From assembly GCF_028765545.1 (NCBI RefSeq), contig NZ_JARACP010000004.1, positions 124,001-188,000 of the forward strand: DNA of 64,000 nt. The letters run 5' to 3'. Shown here one piece after another: positions 1-9,230 of the stretch. Source of the stretch: Aliivibrio sp. S4MY1. Its GTDB lineage: Bacteria; Pseudomonadota; Gammaproteobacteria; Enterobacterales; Vibrionaceae. Below the pieces are notes generated by a model that did no database searches, was not told the DNA's origin, and worked only from the letters and a program-made list of their open reading frames with translations. Position numbers and translations under genes: made by a program. Position 1 is the stretch's first letter; each line of letters starts with the position of its first letter.

Positions 1-33
1 AGATCTTTTCTCATTTAACTATTGCAATTTAAA

Positions 34-48
34 TGAGAATGGTTATTA
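34..48 (+). promoter_or_regulatory. Fur box over the ryhB promoter
   Basis: The 15 bases from 34 match the Fur consensus TGATAATnATTATCA in 11 positions. They overlap a plausible promoter with a -35 TTGCAA at 22-27 and a -10 TATTAT at 44-49, which places transcription start near 55-58, just ahead of the RyhB RNA. In related bacteria Fur with iron represses ryhB from such a site. The site is read from sequence; the regulation is family knowledge. Confidence 0.75.
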
Positions 49-56
49 TTAACTTG

Positions 57-233
57 TCTTCAGGGAGCTACGCACTATGGTTTACCCCGTATTGCTCCAA
101 GAAGGCACGACATTGCTCACATTGCTTCCAGTGTAAATCAGCTCCATGAGTAGTGGTGACGTTTCTAAGTTAACGGTTATCATTATTCTCTTTTGCTGAG
201 CGGCGCTTCTTTTCGAAGACGCCGCTTTTTTTT
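57..233 (+). ncRNA. ryhB: RyhB iron-responsive small RNA
   Basis: The stretch 105-132 is nearly identical to the conserved core of enterobacterial RyhB, including GCACGACATTGCTCACATTG and the following CTTCCAGT. RyhB pairs through this core with mRNAs of iron-using proteins (succinate dehydrogenase, superoxide dismutase and others) with the help of Hfq and lowers them when iron is scarce. The transcript ends at a strong hairpin (199-226) with a T-run. The deduced length of about 177 nt fits the long Vibrio form rather than the 90-nt E. coli form. Its place just upstream of polA matches what is known in V. cholerae. The exact 5' end is inferred from the promoter. Confidence 0.9.
199..233 (+). 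terminator. Rho-independent terminator of ryhB
   Basis: AGCGGCG (199-205) pairs with CGCCGCT (220-226), extended by CTTC/GAAG with one bulged base, followed by eight T. The T-run on the plus strand means it ends the RyhB transcript. Confidence 0.9.
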
Positions 234-326
234 GTTTATTTTTTGACATGTTATTCAGATTTTTAATCAATTTTCAGGGTTATAAATTGAGTGTTTTTTC
301 GCAAAAAAAGAGCGGATTTAATATTA

Positions 327-477
327 TTGTCCACAAAGCATGATCAAGTAAGGATCTCTTTTTGGATCGCCGTATGCGATCTAAGCTTTTGATTTTTTAG
401 TTTTAAATTTGATTATTTTGAGTTGATAAAATAGTTATTAATTAAGCAAAAAATAATTACAAACAGACTTATCCACA
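327..477. other. Gene-free region with DnaA-box and oriC-like motifs
   Basis: Between the ryhB terminator and polA (234-640) no gene is supported; a minus-strand open frame at 82-270 only overlaps ryhB antisense. The AT-rich stretch holds a perfect DnaA box TTATCCACA at 469-477, a one-mismatch box TTGTCCACA at 327-335, and between them a GATCTCTTTTTGGATCGC string resembling the right 13-mer region of E. coli oriC. Another 13-mer-like GATCTATTTG lies near 530. Whether DnaA binds here, perhaps to control polA, is inference. Confidence 0.35.
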
Positions 478-640
478 GAAAGAGTGCTTGTGTGAATTGC
501 GGTTTTTTCTCAAAAGATGGAGAAAAGCACGATCTATTTGTAGAAGATAACGAAGCAATTATCGTGGAAACTAGCATCTTGAAGTTACTTGGGTATAAAA
601 TGAAACTTACAGTTCATCAAATCTCTGGATAATACCGACC

Positions 641-3442
641 ATGGCAAACATTCCTGATAACCCATTTATTTTAGTGGATGGATCTTCATACCTTTTCCGC
701 GCTTATCATGCGGCACCTAACTTTACTAATGGCGATGGCCAACCAACAGGGGCGGTGTATGGTGTTATCAATATGCTGCGTAGTCTGTTAAAGCAATTTG
801 AAACCGATCGTATTGCGGTTATTTTCGATGCAAAAGGAAAAACCTTTCGTAACGATATGTACCCAGAGTACAAAGCAAACCGTCCGCCAATGCCGGATGA
901 TCTGCGTTGCCAAATTGAACCACTGCATAAACTGATTAAAGCAATGGGCTTACCTCTAATTTCAATTCCGGGCGTAGAAGCGGATGATGTTATTGGTACA
1001 TTGGCATCTCAAGCGTCAAAAGCGGGTATCCCGGTACTGATCAGTACGGGTGATAAAGACATGGCACAGTTAGTTGATGAAAACGTCACGCTAATTAATA
1101 CCATGACGAATGTTGTTATGGGGCCTGAAGGCGTTGTTGAAAAGTTTGGCATTGGCCCTGAGCTTATTATTGATTATCTAGCACTGATGGGCGATAAGGT
1201 CGATAATATTCCGGGTGTTCCTGGCGTGGGTGAGAAAACTGCGACAGCACTATTACAAGGCATTGGTGGCTTAGATGCGCTTTACGCTAATCTTGATGAT
1301 ATTGCTCCCCTTGGTTTCCGTGGTTCAAAAACCATGGCGAAGAAGCTGATTGATAATAAAGAGGGGGCTTACCTTTCTTATGAATTGGCAACCATTAAAC
1401 TTGATGTTGAATTAGATCAACGTCCAGAAGAATTGGTGAAACAAGAACCAAATGTGGATGAACTGATCCAAATGTTTGGTCAAATGAATTTTAAACGTTG
1501 GTTAACAGAAGTGTTAGACGGCGGTGACGGTAAGATCGTTTCACATGAAACATCGGCAAATCGCGCTACCAAAAATACAGCAACAGAAAGTAGTGATTCT
1601 GAAGATGTGATTATTGCCGCTCAGGTTGATCGTTCAAAATACGAAACGATTTTAACCAAAGAAGCATTTAACGTGTGGCTAGAGAAGCTTAATAATGCTG
1701 ACGTTGCTGCATTTGATACCGAAACTGATAGCCTAGATTACATGGTGGCTAATTTAATCGGTTTATCTTTTGCTGTTGAAGAAGGCGAAGCTGCCTATGT
1801 ACCTGTTGCTCACGATTATCTTGATGCACCAGAGCAACTTGATCGTGATTGGGTTCTAGAGCAACTAAAGCCGTATTTAGAAGACGACAGCAAAGCAAAA
1901 GTAGGCCAAAACTTAAAATACGATGCAAGTGTATTAGCGCGTTACGATATCGAAATGAAAGGCATTAAATTCGATACAATGCTTGAGTCTTATGTGTATA
2001 ACAGCGTTGCTGGTAAACACAATATGGACAGCCTAGCGCTACGTTACCTTCAACATAACACGATTTCATTTGAAGAAATTGCGGGTAAAGGTAAAAAACA
2101 ATTAACCTTTAACCAAATCGCGTTAGATGAAGCGGCCCCTTATGCTGCTGAAGATGCAGATATCACATTACGCCTACACTATGTATTAAACGCTAAGCTA
2201 GAAGCTGATGAGAAACTAAAATCAGTATTTACTGATATTGAATTACCTCTTGTTTCAGTGCTTTCTCGTATGGAAAGAAAGGGCGTATATATTGATGATA
2301 TGCTGCTGTCTGCACAGTCGCTTGAAATTGGTCAACGCCTTGATGAGCTAGAAAAAGCTGCGTATGAAGTGGCAGGTCAAGAGTTCAATATGAACTCACC
2401 AAAACAGCTTCAAGCGATTCTATTTGAAAAAATGGAACTGCCAGTCATTAAGAAAACCCCATCAGGTGCGGCATCAACTAACGAAGAAGTACTGCAAGAG
2501 CTAGCACTAGATTATGAATTGCCTAAGCTGATCTTAGAGTATCGTGGCTTAGCTAAATTGAAATCCACTTATACTGATAAGTTACCTAAGATGATTAACC
2601 CATCTACGGGGCGTGTACATACCTCTTATCATCAAGCAGTAACGGCGACAGGTCGTTTATCATCGACCGATCCAAACTTACAGAATATTCCAATTCGTAA
2701 TGAAGAAGGTCGTCGTATTCGCCAAGCGTTTGTGGCGCCTCATGGTTGGAAAATCTTAGCTGTCGATTACTCTCAAATTGAGCTACGTATCATGGCGCAC
2801 TTATCTCAAGATAAAGCGTTACTAGAAGCTTTCTCAGCAGGTAAAGATATTCACTCAGCAACAGCAGCAGAAGTGAAGGGCGTATCTATTGAAGAAGTGA
2901 CCTCTGAAGATCGTCGTCGTGCAAAAGCGATCAATTTCGGGTTAATTTATGGCATGAGTGCCTTTGGTCTTGCGAAGCAAATTGGTATTTCTCGTGGTGA
3001 AGCGCAAGATTACATGAATGTGTATTTTGAGCGTTATCCTGGCGTTATGCAGTACATGGAAGAGACTCGTTTACTAGCAACAGAACAAGGCTATGTTGAG
3101 ACGCTATATGGACGTCGTCTGCATTTACCTGAAATTAATGCTCGAAATGGCATGCGTCGTAAAGCGGCAGAACGTGCGGCTATTAACGCCCCAATGCAAG
3201 GCACAGCGGCTGATATTATCAAAAAAGCTATGATCCTAGTGGATAACTGGATTGAAGCGGAAGGTAATGGTCGAGTTAACTTGTTAATGCAAGTACACGA
3301 TGAATTGGTATTTGAAGTGCAAGAAGATGCACTCGATGAAATCACCAATAAGGTGAAGGCATTGATGGAATCGGCCGTTGAACTCGATGTTCCATTAGTC
3401 GCAGAAGCTGATGCGGGCAACAATTGGGATGAAGCACACTAA
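641..3442 (+). CDS. polA: DNA polymerase I
   Basis: The 933-residue protein fills gaps during Okazaki-fragment maturation and repair in the cytoplasm. An N-terminal 5'-nuclease domain (about 1-290) is followed by a 3'-5' exonuclease domain whose DTE motif holds D359 and E361, and a family A polymerase domain with motif A DYSQIELR (D709), the O-helix K762 in [13 protein letters not shown], and motif C VHDEL (H886, D887). All catalytic residues seen are intact. The length is close to the 928 residues of E. coli PolA. The start has only a weak ribosome site but matches the family N-terminus. Spot 42 RNA follows, as in E. coli and other vibrios. Confidence 0.98.
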   Translation: MANIPDNPFILVDGSSYLFRAYHAAPNFTNGDGQPTGAVYGVINMLRSLLKQFETDRIAVIFDAKGKTFRNDMYPEYKANRPPMPDDLRCQIEPLHKLIKAMGLPLISIPGVEADDVIGTLASQASKAGIPVLISTGDKDMAQLVDENVTLINTMTNVVMGPEGVVEKFGIGPELIIDYLALMGDKVDNIPGVPGVGEKTATALLQGIGGLDALYANLDDIAPLGFRGSKTMAKKLIDNKEGAYLSYELATIKLDVELDQRPEELVKQEPNVDELIQMFGQMNFKRWLTEVLDGGDGKIVSHETSANRATKNTATESSDSEDVIIAAQVDRSKYETILTKEAFNVWLEKLNNADVAAFDTETDSLDYMVANLIGLSFAVEEGEAAYVPVAHDYLDAPEQLDRDWVLEQLKPYLEDDSKAKVGQNLKYDASVLARYDIEMKGIKFDTMLESYVYNSVAGKHNMDSLALRYLQHNTISFEEIAGKGKKQLTFNQIALDEAAPYAAEDADITLRLHYVLNAKLEADEKLKSVFTDIELPLVSVLSRMERKGVYIDDMLLSAQSLEIGQRLDELEKAAYEVAGQEFNMNSPKQLQAILFEKMELPVIKKTPSGAASTNEEVLQELALDYELPKLILEYRGLAKLKSTYTDKLPKMINPSTGRVHTSYHQAVTATGRLSSTDPNLQNIPIRNEEGRRIRQAFVAPHGWKILAVDYSQIELRIMAHLSQDKALLEAFSAGKDIHSATAAEVKGVSIEEVTSEDRRRAKAINFGLIYGMSAFGLAKQIGISRGEAQDYMNVYFERYPGVMQYMEETRLLATEQGYVETLYGRRLHLPEINARNGMRRKAAERAAINAPMQGTAADIIKKAMILVDNWIEAEGNGRVNLLMQVHDELVFEVQEDALDEITNKVKALMESAVELDVPLVAEADAGNNWDEAH

Positions 3443-3515
3443 TTGTGATGTACTATGCATCATTTGATGTAACTGATTAAGTTGTAATTTAGTTACATTG
3501 AAAATAAAAACTATG

Positions 3516-3542
3516 AGCCAGCGCACGCGTTGGCTTTTTTTT
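3516..3542 (+). terminator. Terminator of polA
   Basis: AGCCAGCG (3516-3523) pairs with CGTTGGCT (3528-3535), one G-U pair, followed by a T-run. It lies 73 bases after the polA stop. Confidence 0.85.
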
Positions 3543-3619
3543 ATCTAAAATAAAGTGAAGTTTGTCAGGTATTTGTTGTGTTTTTTGATACGAAACTGAA
3601 AAAAAATTACAAATAAAGG

Positions 3620-3648
3620 TTTTCAAAACTGCTCGTTTGTTGTACATT
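3620..3648 (+). promoter_or_regulatory. Spot 42 promoter
   Basis: A -35 like TTTTCA (3620-3625) and a -10 like TACATT (3643-3648) are 17 bases apart and point to a start at about 3656, exactly the first base of the Spot 42 homology. In E. coli CRP-cAMP represses spf; I could not recognise a convincing CRP site here. Confidence 0.6.
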
Positions 3649-3655
3649 TATCTGC

Positions 3656-3764
3656 GTAGGGTACAGAGGTAAAGATGTTCTATCTTTCAGACCTTTTGTT
3701 TCACGTTATTGAATTTGGCTAAATTCAGCCGCCTCAGTCAACCTTTTTGACTGGGGCGTTTTTT
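3656..3764 (+). ncRNA. spf: Spot 42 small RNA
   Basis: The first bases GTAGGGTACAGAGGTAA and the following ATGTTCTATCTTTCAGACC block are almost identical to E. coli Spot 42, as is the 3' hairpin (CAGTCA...TGACTGGGGCG) with its T-run. The deduced length of about 109 nt equals the known RNA. Spot 42 pairs with mRNAs of central and secondary carbon metabolism (galK and others) as part of catabolite repression. It follows polA as in other gammaproteobacteria. Confidence 0.95.
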
Positions 3765-3969
3765 CTTTCTGAGCCTTATAAAACTCACTCCCCTCTCTTT
3801 TTCTATGTTTTCTCTATATCTTCTTATCTTTCATTCTATGTAATTTTACTACAAGTTATTTTATTGATAATTAATTTACATAATTATCTTAAGTGATTGT
3901 TTTTATATTATTTAATTGTGTTTCGAATGGTTTTTAAGGTGAGTTTTTTACTTTTAAGGGGATTCGTTA

Positions 3970-4100
3970 TTTTAATTGGCAGTATTGGCTTTGTGGCGGT
4001 TTGTTTACAGCGAGGGTTTGTAGCATGATGCGCAGCAGAAAAATAATAACACCTCTTTATCTCTCCCATTTCCCCACCTGTTACGGTGGGGTTATTTTTT
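3970..4100 (+). ncRNA. Candidate second small RNA downstream of Spot 42
   Basis: No credible protein gene exists between spf and engB, yet a strong plus-strand terminator sits at 4072-4100: CCCCACC pairs with GGTGGGG, then a T-rich tail. It must end an RNA that starts after the Spot 42 terminator. The stretch 3970-4070 contains G-rich and pyrimidine-rich segments typical of a regulatory RNA; the 5' end is a guess. I recall a report of a second small RNA (VSsrna24) downstream of spf in Aliivibrio salmonicida, which would fit, but I cannot compare the sequences here. Confidence 0.45.
4072..4100 (+). terminator. Orphan strong terminator between spf and engB
   Basis: A perfect 7-bp GC-rich stem (4072-4078 with 4085-4091), a six-base loop and the tail TTATTTTTT. 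The T-run lies only on the plus-strand side, so it does not serve engB, which is on the minus strand. Confidence 0.8.
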
Positions 4101-4118
4101 GTCACAGGCTGAAGCTGA

Positions 4119-4153
4119 ACCAATCTATACGGATAGTGTTTATATAGATTGGT
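4119..4153. repeat. 11-bp perfect inverted repeat after engB
   Basis: ACCAATCTATA (4119-4129) is the exact reverse complement of TATAGATTGGT (4143-4153). It lies just past the engB stop on the minus strand. There is no T-run after it, so it is not a standard intrinsic terminator; it could stabilise the engB mRNA 3' end. Confidence 0.6.
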
Positions 4154-4164
4154 ATTAGATGTGA

Positions 4165-4839
4165 TTACTCTGCATCTAATTCTTCAATGAATTCGTCATC
4201 GATTTCAAAAGCCGGTGCAAACCATGTGTCTAATTTAGCGCGGAGAATATCCACACCAATGCCTTTTAATGAAGAGAAGGCATCAACCACTACTTCCCCA
4301 CCAAAATCGACAGCAGCTTCACGTACTTTTAGCACTTGAGCTTTACGCGCGCCACTTTTCAGCTTGTCAGCTTTGGTTAACAAGATTTGTACTGGAATAT
4401 TTTGGTCAACAGCCCAAAACACAAGTTGCTGGTCAATGTCTTTTAGTGGGTGACGAATATCCATTAATACCACTAAGCCTTTTAAGCACTGACGCTTCTG
4501 TAGGTATTCACCTAAAGATTTCTGCCACTTCTTTTTCATCTCAATCGGTACTTGAGCAAAGCCGTATCCTGGTAAATCCACGATATGGCAGTTTTCATCC
4601 ACTTTGAATAAGTTAATTAGTTGCGTACGACCAGGAGTCTTAGAAGTTTTCGCTAAGCCTCTTTGGTTTGTTAAGCGGTTTAATGCGCTTGATTTACCCG
4701 CATTCGAACGGCCAGCGAAGGCAACTTCAATACCTTCATCCTCAGGTAGATGGCGAATATCTGGTGCACTCGTAATAAAGTGCGTATTTTGGTAGTGAAT
4801 AGTTTTGCTCACTGTTAACTCCGTCTCGAAGGAAACCAA
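4165..4839 (-). CDS. engB: Ribosome biogenesis GTP-binding protein EngB (YihA/YsxC)
   Basis: The 224-residue TRAFAC-class GTPase acts in late assembly of the large ribosomal subunit. Visible motifs are the P-loop GRSNAGKS (G1), a TPGRTQ switch (G2), DLPGYG (G3) and TKAD (G4). The residues before the P-loop form the usual short N-terminal extension. The C-terminus is acidic ([11 protein letters not shown]), as in other vibrios. It is divergent from the cytochrome c4 gene and forms a single-gene unit opposite spf, a conserved arrangement. Confidence 0.95.
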   Translation of the reverse strand: MVSFETELTVSKTIHYQNTHFITSAPDIRHLPEDEGIEVAFAGRSNAGKSSALNRLTNQRGLAKTSKTPGRTQLINLFKVDENCHIVDLPGYGFAQVPIEMKKKWQKSLGEYLQKRQCLKGLVVLMDIRHPLKDIDQQLVFWAVDQNIPVQILLTKADKLKSGARKAQVLKVREAAVDFGGEVVVDAFSSLKGIGVDILRAKLDTWFAPAFEIDDEFIEELDAE

Positions 4840-5097
4840 GCTGTAGATAATGATCCAAGTAGGATTATTGTAGTCAGCTGATTACTTTTTTGTGAAAATG
4901 TGTAAAATAACCGCATCAAGGTTGTCACAATATTTTTTATAGTGTCAAACTTGGCATAAACGGTAAAGGTCGCTCATTGTACCATGCTGTAGCCAATTTA
5001 GAGCGGTACTGGAAGCTTAATATCCAACACAATGTAAATAAATCCTATTAAAAAGGATAACTCATTGTGGGGGAACGATAATAATAAATGGAATGTC

Positions 5098-5715
5098 ATG
5101 AAAAAATTAGCGCTGATATTAACTCTCCTAGCTAGTTGCTCAACATGGGCTCAAGGAGATATCGAGGCTGGAAAGCAAAAATCGGTAACGTGCACAGCTT
5201 GTCATGGACAAGATGGTAACAGTGCGTTAACACAATACCCAAACCTAGCTGGTCAACATGCAGGTTATCTTGAGAAGCAGCTTCATGACCTAAAATTAGG
5301 TATGGAAACGCAAGGTAAACAAGGTCGTATGGACCCTGTAATGAGTGCAATGGCAATGCCACTAAGTGAGCAAGATATTAAAGATATTTCTGCTTACTAT
5401 GCGTCATTACCTATGGCTGATAATACGACGCCAGAAAATGTAATCCCTGAAGGTAAAGCATTATACCTAGCCGGTGATATGGAACGCGGTATTACGGCTT
5501 GTATCGCTTGTCATGGTCCTCGTGGTAATGGTACTTCATTATCTGGTTTTCCTAAGATTTCAGGTCAACATGCAGATTACGTGAAAGCGCAGTTAGAGAA
5601 ATTTCGTTCAAGTGATCGTAATAACGACATGAACGGCATGATGCGTGATATTGCGAAAAAACTGACAGATGAAGACATTGCTACCTTGTCTCAATATGTT
5701 GGCGGATTACATTAA
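5098..5715 (+). CDS. Diheme cytochrome c4
   Basis: The protein of about 205 residues is a periplasmic electron carrier, probably feeding terminal oxidases. It starts with a signal peptide (MKKLALILTLLASCSTWAQ) and holds two heme-binding CxxCH motifs, CTACH and CIACH, about 100 residues apart, in the duplicated layout of cytochrome c4; Met-rich segments supply the axial ligands. A TTG codon at 5065 would give an 11-residue extension in front of the signal peptide, so the ATG at 5098 is chosen. It stands alone with its own terminator. Confidence 0.92.
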   Translation: MKKLALILTLLASCSTWAQGDIEAGKQKSVTCTACHGQDGNSALTQYPNLAGQHAGYLEKQLHDLKLGMETQGKQGRMDPVMSAMAMPLSEQDIKDISAYYASLPMADNTTPENVIPEGKALYLAGDMERGITACIACHGPRGNGTSLSGFPKISGQHADYVKAQLEKFRSSDRNNDMNGMMRDIAKKLTDEDIATLSQYVGGLH

Positions 5716-5756
5716 TTCGTAATGTAATTGCTGTTGCTTAACGACACAATTTGAAG

Positions 5757-5783
5757 AAGCAGCTCTCGTAGCTGCTTTTTTTT
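5757..5783 (+). terminator. Terminator of cytochrome c4 gene
   Basis: AAGCAGCT (5757-5764) pairs perfectly with AGCTGCTT (5770-5777) across the loop CTCGT, then eight T. Confidence 0.9.
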
Positions 5784-5870
5784 ATCAAAAAGACGTTAAA
5801 ACGATTATCTTTGCACCAGTATCAGGTATACTTCCCGCCCTAGAATTTTCAGGTAGTGGAGTGAGCGTAT

Positions 5871-6512
5871 ATGCAATCTTGCCCTTTGTGTCAGCATTCA
5901 CACGCTGATGACTTCCATCAAGATAAGCGTCGACGTTATTACCGTTGTCAGCAATGTCACCTTGTTTATGTGGATAAGGCGGATCATTTAGACTCTGATA
6001 CAGAGAAAGCTCACTATGATCTCCATGAAAATAATCTTGAGGATGAAGGGTATCGAACCTTCCTATCACGATTTGCAGAGCCGTTGTTGCAGCGTGTTGG
6101 TGAGACACCTCAACAAGGACTAGACTTTGGATGTGGCCCTGGACCATTGCTTGCTCATATGATGAGAGAAGCGGGTCACCATGTCGAACTCTATGATATT
6201 TATTACGCCCCAGATAAGCGCGTGCTTACTAAGCAGTATGACTTCGTCAGTTGTACAGAAGCGATAGAGCATTTTTATCAACCTCAAAACGAATTGGAAT
6301 TGTTATTGAGTTTGGTGAAACCTGGTGGTTGGTTAGGTATCATGACGAAACTAGCCAGGGACGAAAGCGCGTTTGCCACTTGGCATTACAAGAATGATTT
6401 AACCCATGTCAGCTTTTTCAGTAAAGAAACGTTTGAGTTTGTAGCAAAGCGCTACCAACTTGAGCTCGAATTTGTTGGGAATGATGTCATCTTACTGAGG
6501 AAAACCCAGTAA
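5871..6512 (+). CDS. Class I SAM-dependent methyltransferase with N-terminal zinc ribbon
   Basis: The 213-residue protein opens with CPLCQH and CQQCHL cysteine pairs (residues about 3-30) that look like a zinc ribbon. A Rossmann methyltransferase fold follows with the SAM-binding motif DFGCGPGPLL near residue 85 and an acidic SCTEAIEHF post-motif. The substrate is unknown; this family (Methyltransf_23-like) includes 2-polyprenyl and small-molecule methyltransferases. Its stop overlaps the start of yihI (TAATG), so the two are co-translated. Confidence 0.8.
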   Translation: MQSCPLCQHSHADDFHQDKRRRYYRCQQCHLVYVDKADHLDSDTEKAHYDLHENNLEDEGYRTFLSRFAEPLLQRVGETPQQGLDFGCGPGPLLAHMMREAGHHVELYDIYYAPDKRVLTKQYDFVSCTEAIEHFYQPQNELELLLSLVKPGGWLGIMTKLARDESAFATWHYKNDLTHVSFFSKETFEFVAKRYQLELEFVGNDVILLRKTQ

Positions 6513-7066
6513 TGAGCCGTATTAAAAAAGCCCGTAAGCCGGGAATGGCGAGTGAGCCAGTTGTTGTTACACGTAACCGTACTGATCGTGATGTTGATAG
6601 TCGTGAAATTAAGCGTAAGAGAAAGCGTAAAGGCCTAAAAGCGGGCGCTCGTAATGCTGAAAGTAACGCAGAGCAAAACCGTCGTTTCGCACAGAAAAAA
6701 GATCCACGTATCGGCAGTAAAAAACCAATTCAACTTGTTGTTGAAGCGAAAGTTAAGTCAACGAAACAAGAGCGTCGTTTAACCAACGAACAAGAATTAG
6801 CAATGCTAGAAAATGATGCACAGCTAATGGTTCTTCTAGATCGTCTCGACAATGGTGAAAAACTAGGTACCGGTCTTCAGAAATACGTTGATGAGAAATT
6901 AGCACGTATCGAACACTTAATGGGTCGTTTAGGCTTATTAGATGATGAAGAAACAGAATCAGAAGAAGAAATTGCTGAATTCCCAGAGTTCGCAGAGCGC
7001 AAAGCGAAAAGCGATGATGATCTGTTAGCTGAATTCGATGACTTCAACATGGATGACTTTAAGTAA
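6512..7066 (+). CDS. yihI: Der GTPase-activating protein YihI
   Basis: The 184-residue protein stimulates the GTPase Der (EngA) in ribosome assembly. The N-terminal half is extremely basic (runs such as KRKRKRKGLKAGARN) and the C-terminal half acidic (EETESEEEIAEF), which is the family signature. The ATG overlaps the preceding stop by one base, and a GAGGAAA ribosome site lies within the methyltransferase gene. The next gene starts two bases after its stop. Confidence 0.93.
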   Translation: MSRIKKARKPGMASEPVVVTRNRTDRDVDSREIKRKRKRKGLKAGARNAESNAEQNRRFAQKKDPRIGSKKPIQLVVEAKVKSTKQERRLTNEQELAMLENDAQLMVLLDRLDNGEKLGTGLQKYVDEKLARIEHLMGRLGLLDDEETESEEEIAEFPEFAERKAKSDDDLLAEFDDFNMDDFK

Positions 7067-7068
7067 TT

Positions 7069-7560
7069 ATGTCTACAGTAACCCTGTTGGCACTGCTTGG
7101 CGGTGCAATTATTCTTGCGCTAGCTGGTTATGCTGGCAGCTTACTGATGAAGTTAAAAAAGCAGAAGGAACTGCAAGAACAACACAGAAAATTGGCGATA
7201 CAGAAACGTAACGCCAATATTTTTGAGAATGTGGTATTACTGTGCCAAGCAGGAATGCAAGAGCAGTGTGATCACTCAGAATTAGCGATTCGCTTATACT
7301 GCATCATGGATTATCTGCAAGAAGATGATCGTATTGATGTAGAGAAAGACTATCCAACGCTTTCTGAGCTTTATCATGTGGTTAAAGATATGCCACGTGG
7401 TGATGCAAGGCAAGAGCTCGCAAAGCAAGATCGAATGAAAGACAATTTGATTCGAACTAAAGCGGAAGCTCGTCTGCAAGATGCAATTAAAGAAGAGATC
7501 CAACAATTGCATGATCGCATCAAACCACAGAATCAAAAAATTGATATTAAAATGATCTGA
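7069..7560 (+). CDS. DUF2489 family membrane-anchored protein
   Basis: The 163-residue protein has one N-terminal transmembrane segment (about residues 4-26, LLALLGGAIILALAGYAGSL), then a charged, probably helical cytoplasmic part with Lys/Glu/Gln-rich stretches. It belongs to the DUF2489 family found between yihI and hemN in vibrios. No function is known. It sits two bases after yihI and about 107 bases before hemN. Confidence 0.85.
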   Translation: MSTVTLLALLGGAIILALAGYAGSLLMKLKKQKELQEQHRKLAIQKRNANIFENVVLLCQAGMQEQCDHSELAIRLYCIMDYLQEDDRIDVEKDYPTLSELYHVVKDMPRGDARQELAKQDRMKDNLIRTKAEARLQDAIKEEIQQLHDRIKPQNQKIDIKMI

Positions 7561-7667
7561 TCGACACTTCTATTTACCACTGCATTGAAGTCATCGGCTT
7601 TATGAAGCAAATGTTTTATGATGCAGCTACAGTGTCAATGCAGATATAAAAGAGATGGAAGTAAGTC

Positions 7668-9041
7668 ATGTCAAATCAACAAATAGTATGGGACCAAGAG
7701 ATCATTGAGAAGTACAACTACTCAGGTCCGCGTTATACCTCTTACCCAACCGCTTTAGAGTTCCACGAAGCTTATACTCCTGCTGAATTTGATATGGCGT
7801 GTACTCAGTATCCTGAGCGCCCACTGTCTCTTTATATTCATATCCCATTCTGTCACAAGCTATGCTACTTCTGTGGTTGTAATAAGGTGATCACTCGTCA
7901 TCATCATAAAGCGGATATCTATTTAGATTCACTAGAGCTTGAGATCCGCCAACGTGCAGCACTATTTACTGAACGTAAAGTAACGCAATTGCATTTTGGT
8001 GGTGGTACTCCAACCTTTCTAACTAAAATTCAATTTACTCGTTTAATGACGTTATTACGTGGTGAATTCAACTTTGAAGAAGGCGCAGAGATCAGCATTG
8101 AAGTTGACCCGCGTGAAATTGAATTGGATATGCTTGATCACCTACGTGATGAAGGCTTCAACCGTCTAAGCATTGGTGTACAAGATTTCAATAAAGAAGT
8201 TCAGCAACTGGTTAATCGCGATCAAGATGAAGATTTTATTATTTCTATGGTACAACGAGCAAAAGACTTAGGCTTCCGCTCAACAAACCTAGATTTAATT
8301 TACGGTTTACCAAAGCAATCAGCAGAATCTTTAGCGTTAACCATTAAGCGTGTGCTTGAGATGGAACCAGGTCGTTTGTCTGTATTTAATTACGCTCACA
8401 TGCCAACTCTATTCGCTGCTCAGCGTAAAATCAAAGATGCTGACTTACCAGCACCCGCTGAAAAATTAGTAATGCTACAAGAGACCATTGAGAACTTAAC
8501 GGGTGCAGGTTACCAGTTTATTGGTATGGATCACTTTGCATTGCCTGATGATGAGCTAGCCGTTGCACAGCGTGAAGGCATTCTTCACCGTAATTTCCAA
8601 GGTTATACCACTCAAGGTGAGTGTGACTTATTGGGTATGGGCGTATCAGCAATCTCAATGATTGGCGACAGCTACGCACAGAACAAAAAAGACTTAAAAG
8701 AATACTACGCTCAGGTTGATGAAAAACGTCATGCTCTGTGGCGTGGTGTTGCGCTAGACCAGGATGATTTAATTCGTCGTGAAGTGATTAAACAGCTTAT
8801 CTGTAATTTCACATTAGACACTAAAGCGATTGAAGCTGAATTTAATTTAGACTTTGATAAGTACTTTGCCGAAGACATTAAACTTCTACAAACGTTTATT
8901 AACGATGAGTTAGTAACCATGCATGAAGGCCGTATTGATGTTGAACTGCGAGGTCGTTTACTGATCCGTAATATCTGTATGTGTTTTGATAAATACTTGC
9001 GAGACCGTGCGCGTCAGCAGCAGTTTTCTAGAGTTATCTAA
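7668..9041 (+). CDS. hemN: Oxygen-independent coproporphyrinogen III dehydrogenase
   Basis: The 457-residue radical-SAM enzyme converts coproporphyrinogen III to protoporphyrinogen IX without oxygen in heme synthesis. The cluster-binding cysteines are seen in HIPFCHKLCYFCGCNKV (CxxxCxxC plus the extra C typical of HemN) near residues 60-70, followed by the SAM-binding FGGGTPTFL motif. The N-terminal YNYSGPRYTSYPTA is the HemN trip-wire region. GGAAG before the ATG supports the start. A terminator follows. Confidence 0.97.
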   Translation: MSNQQIVWDQEIIEKYNYSGPRYTSYPTALEFHEAYTPAEFDMACTQYPERPLSLYIHIPFCHKLCYFCGCNKVITRHHHKADIYLDSLELEIRQRAALFTERKVTQLHFGGGTPTFLTKIQFTRLMTLLRGEFNFEEGAEISIEVDPREIELDMLDHLRDEGFNRLSIGVQDFNKEVQQLVNRDQDEDFIISMVQRAKDLGFRSTNLDLIYGLPKQSAESLALTIKRVLEMEPGRLSVFNYAHMPTLFAAQRKIKDADLPAPAEKLVMLQETIENLTGAGYQFIGMDHFALPDDELAVAQREGILHRNFQGYTTQGECDLLGMGVSAISMIGDSYAQNKKDLKEYYAQVDEKRHALWRGVALDQDDLIRREVIKQLICNFTLDTKAIEAEFNLDFDKYFAEDIKLLQTFINDELVTMHEGRIDVELRGRLLIRNICMCFDKYLRDRARQQQFSRVI

Positions 9042-9071
9042 AAAGCGCTGTGATCTTTTTGAAAATTTGAA

Positions 9072-9103
9072 ACCGTAGGTGTTGATGCACCTGCGGTTTT
9101 TTT
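9072..9103 (+). terminator. Terminator of hemN
   Basis: ACCGTAGGTG (9072-9081) pairs with CACCTGCGGT (9088-9097), one G-U pair, then seven or more T. Confidence 0.88.
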
Positions 9104-9105
9104 GA

Positions 9106-9230
9106 GAGCAAGATTTCAGGGCGCTTCGCTTGCAGGTTTCAGGCGTTGTTACTTTCTGTTTTTGCGCTGTGATTATAGCGTTCACCCCTGAACCCTTTAA
9201 GGGAGCTTGCGACCGATCTGAACCCTGCTC
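9106..9230. repeat. Imperfect palindromic intergenic repeat
   Basis: The left arm (AGAGCAAGATTTCAGGGCGC...GCAGGTTTCAGG) and right arm (CCTGAACCC...GATCTGAACCCTGCTCTT) are imperfect inverted copies around a centre with TTTTGCGCTGTGATTATAGCG. The same unit type (GAGCAG..TTCAGATCG..GCTTGCAG..TTCAG) recurs at about 56163-56202. This suggests a dispersed REP- or MITE-like element with no coding capacity. Confidence 0.5.

Noticed and set aside
82..270. Minus-strand open frame of 62 codons
   Set aside because: It lies antisense to the RyhB RNA and its terminator, has low-complexity composition and no ribosome site.
327..540. Chromosomal replication origin
   Set aside because: Only one perfect and one imperfect DnaA box are seen; oriC of vibrio chromosome 1 is expected beside mnmG, which is not in the window.
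3908..4123. Minus-strand open frame of 71 codons between spf and engB
   Set aside because: It runs through the orphan terminator hairpin and an AT-rich stretch; composition is not protein-like.
4119..4153. Intrinsic terminator of engB
   Set aside because: The hairpin is perfect, but no T-run follows on the minus strand, so it was listed only as an inverted repeat.
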